Assembly (NCBI GenBank): GCA_016190545.1
Contig: JACPQI010000197.1
Coordinates: 1 to 6,911 of the forward strand
Origin: Chloroflexota bacterium
GTDB taxonomy: Bacteria > Chloroflexota > Dehalococcoidia > SHYB01 > JACPQI01
Direction: 5' to 3'
Length of the DNA: 6,911 nucleotides
Shown: positions 1 through 5,576 of the stretch, piece by piece
Position numbering within the stretch: the first letter of the stretch is position 1
Layout of the letters: the number at the start of each line of letters is the position of its first letter
The notes under the pieces: model-generated
Database searches by the model: none
Told to the model about the DNA's origin: nothing
What the model saw: only the letters and a program-made list of their open reading frames with translations
Position numbers and translations under genes: made by a program

Positions 1-2263
1 CGTGTCGTTGGTAGCTCTCAGTGAGGGCGGCCAGCTTCTCCAGGGACTCGGGACTCCCGGCCATGGTGCGAGGGAAGCGGAGGTTCAGAATGGCGATGGA
101 CGCCTCCTTGAAGTCGGCGGCCAGAGCGGATTGCATCACGCCGGTCGGGCCGTGCCCGTCGAGGCCGCGCATGGGGGAAAGAGAGCCGTCGGCGAGAGGC
201 TCACCGGCCTTCCTGCCATCCGGCAACGCGCCGAGGCGCTTCCCCGCATAGTAGTGCCAGCCTACCCCATTGCGCAGGGAGGCATAGGGCTGTCCGAAGG
301 GGTTGGACTCGGAGAAGAGGATGCTGGCGGACACCTTGGCCAGATCGCGGACCATCGCGTCTGCTTCAGGGTCCTCGTTGCCGTACTTGGGAGCGGCCAG
401 GCAGAGACTGCGTATCTCCTCTCCCCGCTGGCCTTCGAAGTTGCTGTCCAGCGCCGCCAGCATCTCCCGCATGCTGACCTGCTTCTCCTCAAAGACCAAC
501 TTCTTCAGCGCTATCAAGGAGTCGGCGGTGTTCACGAAGCCCCGGTCGATGAAGTAGTAGAGGGAGTGGTCAGACTGGCCGCCTACCACTACATCCTTCC
601 CCTTTTCCACACAGCCGGGCATGACCACCGAGAGGAAGGGCAAGCGATAGCGTTGTCCCCAGGCCCCCTTGGCGAAGCGGCACTGCCAAGCGCACCGGCG
701 GAGGGTGAACTCTTGCTGTTGCTTGACGGCGGTATACAGTTCGTCGAAGGTCTTGAAGCCCTCTGGATTGCCTGTCTCCAGGCCGATGCGCTTGCCGGTC
801 ATGGAGGCGACGCCGTTGTGCAGTGCCAGGTCCACGGATAGCGGCGTGCTGAACCACGCCGCCGGCTTCAACTCGCTGCGGTTCCTGGGCGACATAGGGT
901 GGGAGCAGCCGAACACGCACCAGTCGCGGGCCTCCTCCAGGGAAGCGCCCCGCTCCATGATATAGCGAATGACGTGTTCGTCATTGTGGAACTGGGGGAT
1001 GCCTCCGCCCACGCGGTAGTTGGTCTGTAGGGCCTTCAAGAGCGCCCAGCGCGGGGTCTGGGGGCCCAGGCGGAAGGTAAGCTGGGGCTGGGCGTACTTC
1101 AGCAGTCCCGCAGTGTGCAGCAGCAGGTAGGTCAGCTCGTTGCAGGCGTCCTGCCCGTCCCTGCTCACGCCGCCGATAGTGATATTGATGATGGCGGAAC
1201 TGGACTGGGCGTTCTCGGAGTTCTTGATGCTGAAGACATGGTCCTGCCGGCCCAGGTAGGAGAACAGGTCGGCGAGGAGGTCCGTGGCCTCCGGCAGAGT
1301 CAGCCGCCCTTGGATGAGATCAGCTCTGAGGTAGGGATAGAGGTACTGGTCGACCCTCCCCATGCTGGTGGAGAAGGAGCCTTCCAGCTTGCAGGCCAGG
1401 TGCACCAGGCGCACCGACTGTACCGCTTCCAAAAAAGAGCGGGCCGGGTTCTCGGGCACCCAGCGGCAGGCCTCGGCGATGCGCTGGAGCTGTCGCTTGC
1501 GCTCTGGGTCATGTTCGCGGGCAACTGTGCGCTCCGCCAGGTCCGCATATCGGTGGGCCAGGGTGATGAGGGCCTGGCACGATGTAATGGCCGCTCGCCA
1601 GAACAGCAGCTTCTCCGGGTCGTCCTCGGCCAGGCTGGCGAACCCGGCGATGCGCTCCTCCGCCTCCTGGATGGTCCCCCTAAGGCCCTGGGTGAGCACC
1701 CGCTCGAAGAGGGGGACGCCCCCTGCGATGTTGCCGCCTTCGAAGGGCGTGCTGCCCCGGGCCTCGATGAAGTCCTCCCACCAGCTTCCCAGCGCCTGGC
1801 TTCTTAGCTCCCGCAGCAGGTCTGGGCCGGTCTTGCCTTTGAAGTAGCGGGCCGACTCCAGCAAGGTTGCCAAGTCCTTCTCGGCAAGCTGGCCATAGTG
1901 GACGTTCGACTGGAGGTTCAGGACACCCCTGTCCAGCTGCTCCAGCACCAGGTCCGGGTTGTGGTCCACCCAGGGGTAGACGCCGCGAAACCAGCGGGTC
2001 TCGCTTCCCGCCGTGAGCTCGCCATCGTGAATGACCACTGGGGCCTCCTCGAACACCCGCTTGAGGAGGTAGGCCCGGCGCGATTCGATGGGCTGGCCCT
2101 CGCTCTCTTGCCATGCTCGCATGGCGATTCGAGGCCTTTCGACTCCCACCCGGACCGGCTCCTCGAAGTACCGGTCCCGTAATCGCTTGGCCTGCTTGGA
2201 CAGCTCCAGCGCGTCGATCTTCCCTAACAGGTCCTCCCTCCGTACCGTCGCTCCCGTCGTCAT
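1..2263 (-). CDS. Glycyl radical enzyme (PFL-like family), C-terminus cut by the window edge
   Basis: This is the PFL domain of a glycyl radical enzyme, an oxygen-sensitive cytosolic enzyme that needs a radical-SAM activase. An unbroken reading frame gives 754 residues; the family usually has about 780-870, so only the end, with the RVxGY-type glycyl loop, is missing. Family marks in order: the N-terminal arginine-rich region with ESEGQPIESRRA (53-64), His122, GRVDQYLYPYL (302-312), TIGGVSRDGQDACNEL (362-377), PQLTFRL (393-399), GGGIPQFHNDE (419-429), the catalytic-Cys loop DWCVFGCSHP (447-456, Cys453), GCVEKGKD (550-557), DGRKAG (682-687) and GPTG (705-708). The start at 2263 has AAGGAGGG seven bases upstream. 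The active site is odd: Ser-His follows Cys453 where eliminases and decarboxylases have Val-Glu. Pyruvate formate-lyase is unlikely because there is no Cys-Cys pair. No activase gene is in the window; it would be expected downstream, beyond the left edge. Family assignment is firm; substrate is unknown. Confidence 0.93.
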   Translation of the reverse strand, partial: MTTGATVRREDLLGKIDALELSKQAKRLRDRYFEEPVRVGVERPRIAMRAWQESEGQPIESRRAYLLKRVFEEAPVVIHDGELTAGSETRWFRGVYPWVDHNPDLVLEQLDRGVLNLQSNVHYGQLAEKDLATLLESARYFKGKTGPDLLRELRSQALGSWWEDFIEARGSTPFEGGNIAGGVPLFERVLTQGLRGTIQEAEERIAGFASLAEDDPEKLLFWRAAITSCQALITLAHRYADLAERTVAREHDPERKRQLQRIAEACRWVPENPARSFLEAVQSVRLVHLACKLEGSFSTSMGRVDQYLYPYLRADLIQGRLTLPEATDLLADLFSYLGRQDHVFSIKNSENAQSSSAIINITIGGVSRDGQDACNELTYLLLHTAGLLKYAQPQLTFRLGPQTPRWALLKALQTNYRVGGGIPQFHNDEHVIRYIMERGASLEEARDWCVFGCSHPMSPRNRSELKPAAWFSTPLSVDLALHNGVASMTGKRIGLETGNPEGFKTFDELYTAVKQQQEFTLRRCAWQCRFAKGAWGQRYRLPFLSVVMPGCVEKGKDVVVGGQSDHSLYYFIDRGFVNTADSLIALKKLVFEEKQVSMREMLAALDSNFEGQRGEEIRSLCLAAPKYGNEDPEADAMVRDLAKVSASILFSESNPFGQPYASLRNGVGWHYYAGKRLGALPDGRKAGEPLADGSLSPMRGLDGHGPTGVMQSALAADFKEASIAILNLRFPRTMAGSPESLEKLAALTESYQRH

Positions 2264-2270
2264 AGCCTTG

Positions 2271-2278
2271 CCCTCCTT
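2271..2278 (-). promoter_or_regulatory. Ribosome binding site of the glycyl radical enzyme
   Basis: AAGGAGGG on the minus strand lies seven bases before the ATG at 2263. It is a near-consensus Shine-Dalgarno sequence and fixes the start of the glycyl radical enzyme. Confidence 0.8.
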
Positions 2279-2326
2279 GCCCTTTCTGGCTGCTTCGTCC
2301 GTGGCTGCCTGCGGTTTTCTCGGCGC

Positions 2327-2343
2327 GAGACCAGGCTGGTCTC
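2327..2343. repeat. 17-base palindrome in the leader of the glycyl radical enzyme gene
   Basis: GAGACCAG and CTGGTCTC are perfect reverse complements around one central G. The centre lies about 72 bases upstream of the start codon. The size and symmetry fit an operator for a dimeric repressor, for example of the GntR or TetR type. The same bases could fold in mRNA only with a forced loop, which would cost the innermost pairs, so a DNA-level site seems more likely. No regulator gene is present in the window. Confidence 0.55.
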
Positions 2344-2358
2344 CGCTCTCAGTGAGCG
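2344..2358. repeat. Small hairpin directly next to the 17-base palindrome
   Basis: CGCTC and GAGCG form a five-base inverted repeat around a five-base loop (TCAGT). It abuts the palindrome at 2327-2343 with no base between, so the two form a tandem structured block in the presumed leader. Alone, a stem of this length could arise by chance. Confidence 0.3.
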
Positions 2359-2385
2359 ATTGTGCAGATTTGCTCCCTCCACCGG

Positions 2386-2391
2386 ATGATA
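2386..2391 (-). promoter_or_regulatory. Candidate -10 element for the glycyl radical enzyme gene
   Basis: TATCAT on the minus strand matches TATAAT at five of six bases. No good -35 hexamer lies 16-18 bases upstream; that position is covered by the inverted repeat at 2401-2420. This suggests an activator-dependent promoter, if it is one. The resulting leader would be roughly 115 bases and would contain both palindromic elements at 2327-2358. Confidence 0.3.
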
Positions 2392-2400
2392 TGCGAAAAC

Positions 2401-2420
2401 CGAACCGTACTGATGGTTCG
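2401..2420. repeat. Inverted repeat overlapping the expected -35 region
   Basis: CGAACC and GGTTCG are perfect reverse complements separated by eight bases. The centre lies about 22 bases upstream of the candidate -10 at 2386-2391, where a -35 element would sit. The half-site spacing is about one and a half to two helical turns' worth of contacts, as in many dimeric regulator sites. It may be an activator or repressor site for the glycyl radical enzyme gene; it could also be chance. Confidence 0.4.
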
Positions 2421-2508
2421 ATTTGACCATAAGGGGCCAGAAAGAGCCTTGTCTACGACTTTTGTCACAGAATGGCTACAGACTATCATACCACCACTGG
2501 AGCGGCAC

Positions 2509-2524
2509 GACAGATAAAACTGTC
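2509..2524. repeat. Short inverted repeat beside the crotonase remnant
   Basis: GACAG and CTGTC flank the six bases ATAAAA. It lies 17 bases before the crotonase remnant and has no T-run, so it is not a convincing terminator. The stem is short enough to be chance. Confidence 0.2.
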
Positions 2525-2540
2525 TTGCCCCACTTGAGAT

Positions 2541-2741
2541 TTGGACAGGTACTATACGTCAGGAGAGCCACTGGCGGTGCGAGCCATCAAGGAGTTGGCA
2601 GTGCGCAGCCAGAGCATCCCTTTGGAACACGGCATCCGATACGAGACCGCTGTGGCCGCTCTCCTGACGCAGACCGAAGACTTGAGAGAAGGGCTCAAGG
2701 CGTTCCAGGAAAAGCGCAAGCCAAACTTCCAGATGCACTGA
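2541..2741 (+). pseudogene. C-terminal remnant of an enoyl-CoA hydratase/isomerase (crotonase family)
   Basis: The last 60 or so codons read as a crotonase C-terminus: EPLAVRAIKE, then GIRYE, then a TEDLREGLKAFQEKRKPNF-type tail and a TGA stop. Crotonases end with a helix carrying E-D-x-x-E-G-x-x-A-F-x-E-K-R-x-P, which is matched almost fully here. Intact proteins are about 260 residues, so three quarters are missing, including the oxyanion-hole segments and the catalytic acids. A stop at 2535-2537 closes the frame just upstream, and the recognisable similarity starts near 2559. The other frames upstream show no crotonase sequence, which argues for deletion or recombination and not a simple frameshift. 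The preserved tail without internal stops suggests the event is fairly recent. A functional 60-residue peptide is unlikely: the only start is a TTG without a clear ribosome binding site. Confidence 0.8.
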
Positions 2742-2913
2742 CCTGGGCGGTTCAATCCCCCGGCCATTATGAGCCTATCGTGTCACATTCACCCACACTT
2801 CCGAGAACGACTCGTGAGACCTTGCCATCCTACCAGGGCTTTCGAAGCACTTCGACCAGCCCTCGATCACAAAACCGTGACCACTGGGGTCTATGTATCT
2901 GGTGGGTTGTTCC
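2742..2913. other. Non-coding spacer between convergent crotonase remnant and lipocalin-like gene
   Basis: I see no gene, strong hairpin or T-run here. Both flanking reading frames end at its borders. It may contain decayed sequence from the same event that removed the crotonase gene. Confidence 0.4.
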
Positions 2914-4059
2914 TCACGTAGATATACCGGCTGAACTCCTTCTCTTACGCACTGCCTTGTCAAGGCCTAGGGCTGCTCGGGCTACTACATCATTCAATTC
3001 GAAGATACCGAAGCCCTTCCTATCCTCCCATGCAAAGGAGCACACGTAGTCCTGGGTGCCAGTATATCGGTGCAGTGTAGCGGGATCGTTGACATCCCAG
3101 ACCTCGCTAGCTATATCGTACTTGCCGCGGGGTTTCCCGTGCTCCCAACCATTGATGTCGCCGTAGCCAGCTCCGCGAAGCAATGTCGGGCTGAGACACT
3201 TTACTATCATTCGGGTATTCCGCCCTCGTTCACCCGTGAGGCGCAGTTCCGCGCCCTCAAAGTGCTTGGTGCGCGGATTGAAGCGCATCGTCTCTTCGAG
3301 GTGAGTAAGCCGCTCAGCGGATCGCTTGTCGCTAAGAGGATAGAAGATCGTCCCTTGCTCAAGCCGACCGTGCATCACTCGGTGGTGCACGGCCGAATCG
3401 CCGAAATCTGCAAGAGCCGTGTGGAACAGGAGCTCGCGCCGACGGGACGGCGGCAGATCCACGGTTTGAGCCAGAGGGGCCCACTTCTCGTCCTCTGGAA
3501 GCGCGCCGCCCACCCTGGGCCGAATCCCCCAACTGTGATCGCGGACCCCCCAGAAGGTCGTTCGATCAAGTTTGTACGTCTCTCCATCTACGGTGATATG
3601 TCCCCGACATCGGCCGATCTGCCGGTAGCTGAACCAGTCCAGGACGAGGCGGTTCCCCTCCCAGATGGGGCCGAATGGGGTCTCCAGGATTGGCGTGGTG
3701 CCCTCCCACACCAAGTCATAGGTGACACCATAATCGTTCTCACTAAGTTTCGCTCGCCATGTCTTGAGAGGCTGCACTACCTCGCTGTACAGGGGCCCAA
3801 TCTGGAGCGGATGGCGAGGCCCCACCAGCTCCTTGGACACCCGGATGTTCCGTTGACGACCCTTGTGGAGGACCAGGGCGTAGCCATCCATAACGCCCGT
3901 GTTGGGATAGACCCCCATGCCCTGAGTGATGCGAAGTTGCCCGTCCGTGGTGAACATGGATAGCCAGTATCGTTCATAGGCCCGGCGGTCGCTCGTGTGC
4001 ACGCGACCGATGGGTTGAGGGGTTTGATGGCAGAAATACTCGTCCAGTGGGTCTAGCAT
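2914..4059 (-). CDS. Hypothetical protein resembling AttH/CrtC-type lipocalin-fold proteins
   Basis: A 381-residue protein without signal peptide or membrane segment. It is rich in aromatic and beta-strand patterns and has WGVRDHSWGIRP at 170-181, a motif I associate with large lipocalin-like two-barrel proteins related to AttH and hydroxyneurosporene hydratase (recently classed under DUF names). Other marks are the N-terminal SDRRAYERYW segment (23-32), GPLYSEVVQPL (88-98) and a C-terminal HG-rich region. Members are often found near lipid, terpenoid or steroid metabolism genes; their reaction is mostly unknown. Start choice: an ATG at 4074 overlaps the upstream stop as ATGA, but GGAGGA abuts it with no spacing. 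The ATG at 4059 has AAGGAG five bases upstream and is preferred. The gene follows the 139-residue gene by 11 bases and is surely co-transcribed with it. Third codon positions look less strictly G/C than in the glycyl radical enzyme gene. The family call is from memory of motifs and is moderate. Confidence 0.8.
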   Translation of the reverse strand: MLDPLDEYFCHQTPQPIGRVHTSDRRAYERYWLSMFTTDGQLRITQGMGVYPNTGVMDGYALVLHKGRQRNIRVSKELVGPRHPLQIGPLYSEVVQPLKTWRAKLSENDYGVTYDLVWEGTTPILETPFGPIWEGNRLVLDWFSYRQIGRCRGHITVDGETYKLDRTTFWGVRDHSWGIRPRVGGALPEDEKWAPLAQTVDLPPSRRRELLFHTALADFGDSAVHHRVMHGRLEQGTIFYPLSDKRSAERLTHLEETMRFNPRTKHFEGAELRLTGERGRNTRMIVKCLSPTLLRGAGYGDINGWEHGKPRGKYDIASEVWDVNDPATLHRYTGTQDYVCSFAWEDRKGFGIFELNDVVARAALGLDKAVRKRRSSAGIST

Positions 4060-4064
4060 GGTGT

Positions 4065-4070
4065 CTCCTT
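4065..4070 (-). promoter_or_regulatory. Ribosome binding site that decides the start at 4059
   Basis: AAGGAG on the minus strand is five bases from the ATG at 4059. It favours this start over the ATG at 4074, whose purine-rich stretch GGAGGA touches the start codon and is part of the upstream gene's last codons. Confidence 0.65.
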
Positions 4071-4490
4071 TCATTCCTCCTCACGGTACTCCCAGCCGAG
4101 GCGCCGAGCAAGCTCTTGGTGGACCTTCCACAGGAGCGAGTGATAGGAAGAGTCGGCATGGAACAGGTATTCTTCCACGAGTCCCCTATCGACCATCGCT
4201 ATGCAGCGCTCGAAGCCTGGCAGGTACGCTGCCGCCAGCACCTCGTCACGGACCAAAACAGCCTTCAGCTCCTGATGGAAGCTACGTAGCCGAGCCAACA
4301 CGTCGGCGTCATAGCGAGCGTCTTGGTGGGTGTTACGGAACCATTGTCCATTGACCATCTGTCCCTGCCAGTCGGTCAGGGCCTGTTTGATCTGTCGGTT
4401 CACCTGCATGAACTCGCGGTACATGACCACTGGAGCCGACACGTTTTCATGCTGGAACGCGCTTCCAGGTACAGCGAATTCATCACCCAT
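4071..4490 (-). CDS. Hypothetical 139-residue alpha-helical protein
   Basis: I do not recognise this protein. It is charged and looks mainly helical, with no signal peptide, membrane segment or metal-binding cysteine cluster; its only Cys is residue 96. Histidines at 14, 55, 72, 111, 117 and 124 and many aromatic residues (several Trp and Tyr) stand out, and it ends in an acidic REEE tail. It is the first gene of a two-gene unit, 11 bases before the lipocalin-like gene, so it probably serves the same process, perhaps as a partner subunit. The start at 4490 is fixed by an in-frame TAG nine bases upstream; a weak GGGGT lies eight bases before the ATG. No other in-frame ATG has a better ribosome binding site. 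That the unit is real is supported by tight spacing and a candidate promoter just upstream. Confidence 0.75.
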   Translation of the reverse strand: MGDEFAVPGSAFQHENVSAPVVMYREFMQVNRQIKQALTDWQGQMVNGQWFRNTHQDARYDADVLARLRSFHQELKAVLVRDEVLAAAYLPGFERCIAMVDRGLVEEYLFHADSSYHSLLWKVHQELARRLGWEYREEE

Positions 4491-4534
4491 CGTCAGCTAC
4501 CCCACGAGATATGTTGCCCGCGTCGAGCCGCCTA

Positions 4535-4543
4535 ATTCTAGCA
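4535..4543 (-). promoter_or_regulatory. Candidate extended -10 promoter for the two-gene minus-strand unit
   Basis: The minus strand reads TGCTAGAAT, an extended -10 (TGn) followed by TAGAAT, which matches TATAAT at five of six bases. No good -35 is visible, which extended -10 promoters tolerate. Transcription would start about 38 bases before the ATG at 4490. Confidence 0.4.
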
Positions 4544-4595
4544 CACGAAGACATCGTTCCCATGTCCTCCCCTTGTTTCCCAGAGAGGCAAAGTA

Positions 4596-4604
4596 TGCTA
4601 CGAT
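4596..4604 (+). promoter_or_regulatory. Candidate extended -10 promoter for the beta-hydroxyacid dehydrogenase
   Basis: TGCTACGAT is an extended -10 (TGn) with TACGAT matching four of six bases. An alternative -10 is TATGCT at 4594-4599, with TTGTTT at 4573-4578 as a -35 at a short 15-base spacing. Either gives a short leader that leaves the ribosome binding site at 4623-4627 intact. Confidence 0.3.
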
Positions 4605-4632
4605 GCCGCGTAAACCATTGCTGGAGGAGAGC

Positions 4633-5514
4633 ATGAACGTAGGGTACATTGGGCTGGGCAACATGGGCCGCCCCATGGCTGAGCGGCTGTTGAAGGCAGG
4701 ACATCGGATCGTGGGGCACAACCGGAGCCGCGGCAAGGTGAGCGATTTTGTTCGCGCAGGAGGCGCCGGAGCGGCGTCGCCGAGGGAAGTGGCAGACGCC
4801 TGTGAAGTTGTGCACACGTGCCTCACCATGCCCCCGGCCAGTGATGACGTCTATTTGGGCTCAGATGGTCTGATCCCTCATGCCCGGCCGGGGCACATCT
4901 TCGTGGAACACAGCACCATTGGCCTGGTCCAGGCGCGGCGTTTGGCGGACGCCGCTCGGGAGAAAGGAGCATCCTTCCTGGACGCTCCCATCAGCGGACG
5001 GCCCTCCGAGGCCGCCGACGGAACCCTGTCTATCATGGTGGGCGGAGATGAGGCGGCGTTTCTGAAGGTCAAGCCGCTCTTGGAAATCATGGGCAAAAAC
5101 GTCCACTACTGTGGTCCGGTGGGTAGCGGCAGCGCCGTTAAGCTGGCCCACAACTTGATGACGTCCATCCACTTTGCAGGGATCGCTGAGGGGCTGTTGC
5201 TGGCAGCCAAGGCGGGCGTGCCTCCTAGGCTGGCCTTCGACGTCTTCAAGGATTCCAGCAGTTCCAGTCGCACGCTCGTGGACCACGGCATCCGGATGGT
5301 GACCCGCGATTTCGACCGGCGCTTCAACATGAATCTGATATGGAAGGACCTGGGGTTGATCGCGGAGACCGCCGACGCTATTGGAGTACGCATCCTGATG
5401 TGCCGGATGGCCCGGGAGGTGTTCAACGAGGCGCGCCTGGCGGGATACGGCGATCAGGATACCGCCATGGTAGTACGCCCGCTGGAAGACCTGGTAGGAA
5501 TGAAGCTGGGCTAG
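4633..5514 (+). CDS. NAD(P)-dependent beta-hydroxyacid dehydrogenase (3-hydroxyisobutyrate dehydrogenase family)
   Basis: A 293-residue cytosolic oxidoreductase, the usual family length. The family oxidises or reduces beta-hydroxyacids such as 3-hydroxyisobutyrate, tartronate semialdehyde or succinic semialdehyde. Seen in order: the Rossmann loop GLGNMG (7-12), NRSRGK (30-35) after the second strand, where Asn-Arg-Ser in place of an acidic residue favours NADP(H), the substrate signature DAPISG (117-122) with Ser121, the catalytic GSGSAVKLAHN (164-174) with Lys170 and Asn174, and WKDLGL (237-242) with Lys238. The segment after the signature reads RPSEAADGTL where the family mostly has GxxxAxxGTL, so the substrate pocket may differ from classic 3-hydroxyisobutyrate dehydrogenase. 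The start at 4633 has GGAGG five bases upstream; the frame is open further left, but that stretch does not resemble the family. It is transcribed alone, divergent from the lipocalin-like unit and convergent with the CapA-like gene. The true substrate cannot be read from sequence. Confidence 0.93.
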   Translation: MNVGYIGLGNMGRPMAERLLKAGHRIVGHNRSRGKVSDFVRAGGAGAASPREVADACEVVHTCLTMPPASDDVYLGSDGLIPHARPGHIFVEHSTIGLVQARRLADAAREKGASFLDAPISGRPSEAADGTLSIMVGGDEAAFLKVKPLLEIMGKNVHYCGPVGSGSAVKLAHNLMTSIHFAGIAEGLLLAAKAGVPPRLAFDVFKDSSSSSRTLVDHGIRMVTRDFDRRFNMNLIWKDLGLIAETADAIGVRILMCRMAREVFNEARLAGYGDQDTAMVVRPLEDLVGMKLG

Positions 5515-5576
5515 GAGCAAAGGAAACTGCTGCTGGCCTCACTGGATAGTGTCTGCAAGAGTGCTGATGGCCAATC
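5515..5576. other. Convergent intergenic spacer without a clear terminator
   Basis: The 62 bases between two converging stop codons hold only a weak TGGCC/GGCCA pairing and no T-run. Termination here may be factor-dependent or rely on transcription collision. Confidence 0.4.

Noticed and set aside
599..613. GCVE at residues 550-553 of the glycyl radical enzyme as the eliminase-type active site
   Set aside because: In this family a Cys-(Ile/Val)-Glu-(Lys/Arg)-Gly-(Lys)-Asp segment occurs about 100 residues after the catalytic Cys loop; the catalytic position, by its context after the FHNDE segment, is Cys453.
2..841. Long plus-strand open frame of 279 codons
   Set aside because: It is antisense to the glycyl radical enzyme, which has conserved motifs through the same bases. 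GC-rich coding DNA often leaves an open opposite strand.
1115..1807. Plus-strand open frame of 230 codons
   Set aside because: Also antisense to the glycyl radical enzyme; composition is low-complexity Gly/Leu/Ala with no family resemblance.
2423..3049. Plus-strand open frame of 208 codons across the crotonase remnant
   Set aside because: It is in a different frame from the recognisable crotonase tail, runs into the end of the minus-strand lipocalin-like gene and has no ribosome binding site or family features.
3070..3963. Plus-strand open frame of 297 codons
   Set aside because: It lies fully opposite the lipocalin-like gene, which has a ribosome binding site, operon context and conserved motifs.
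4330..4632. N-terminal extension of the dehydrogenase by 101 codons
   Set aside because: The extension overlaps the opposite-strand 139-residue gene and the divergent promoter region and does not resemble the family; the ATG at 4633 has a good ribosome binding site and begins the Rossmann fold at once.
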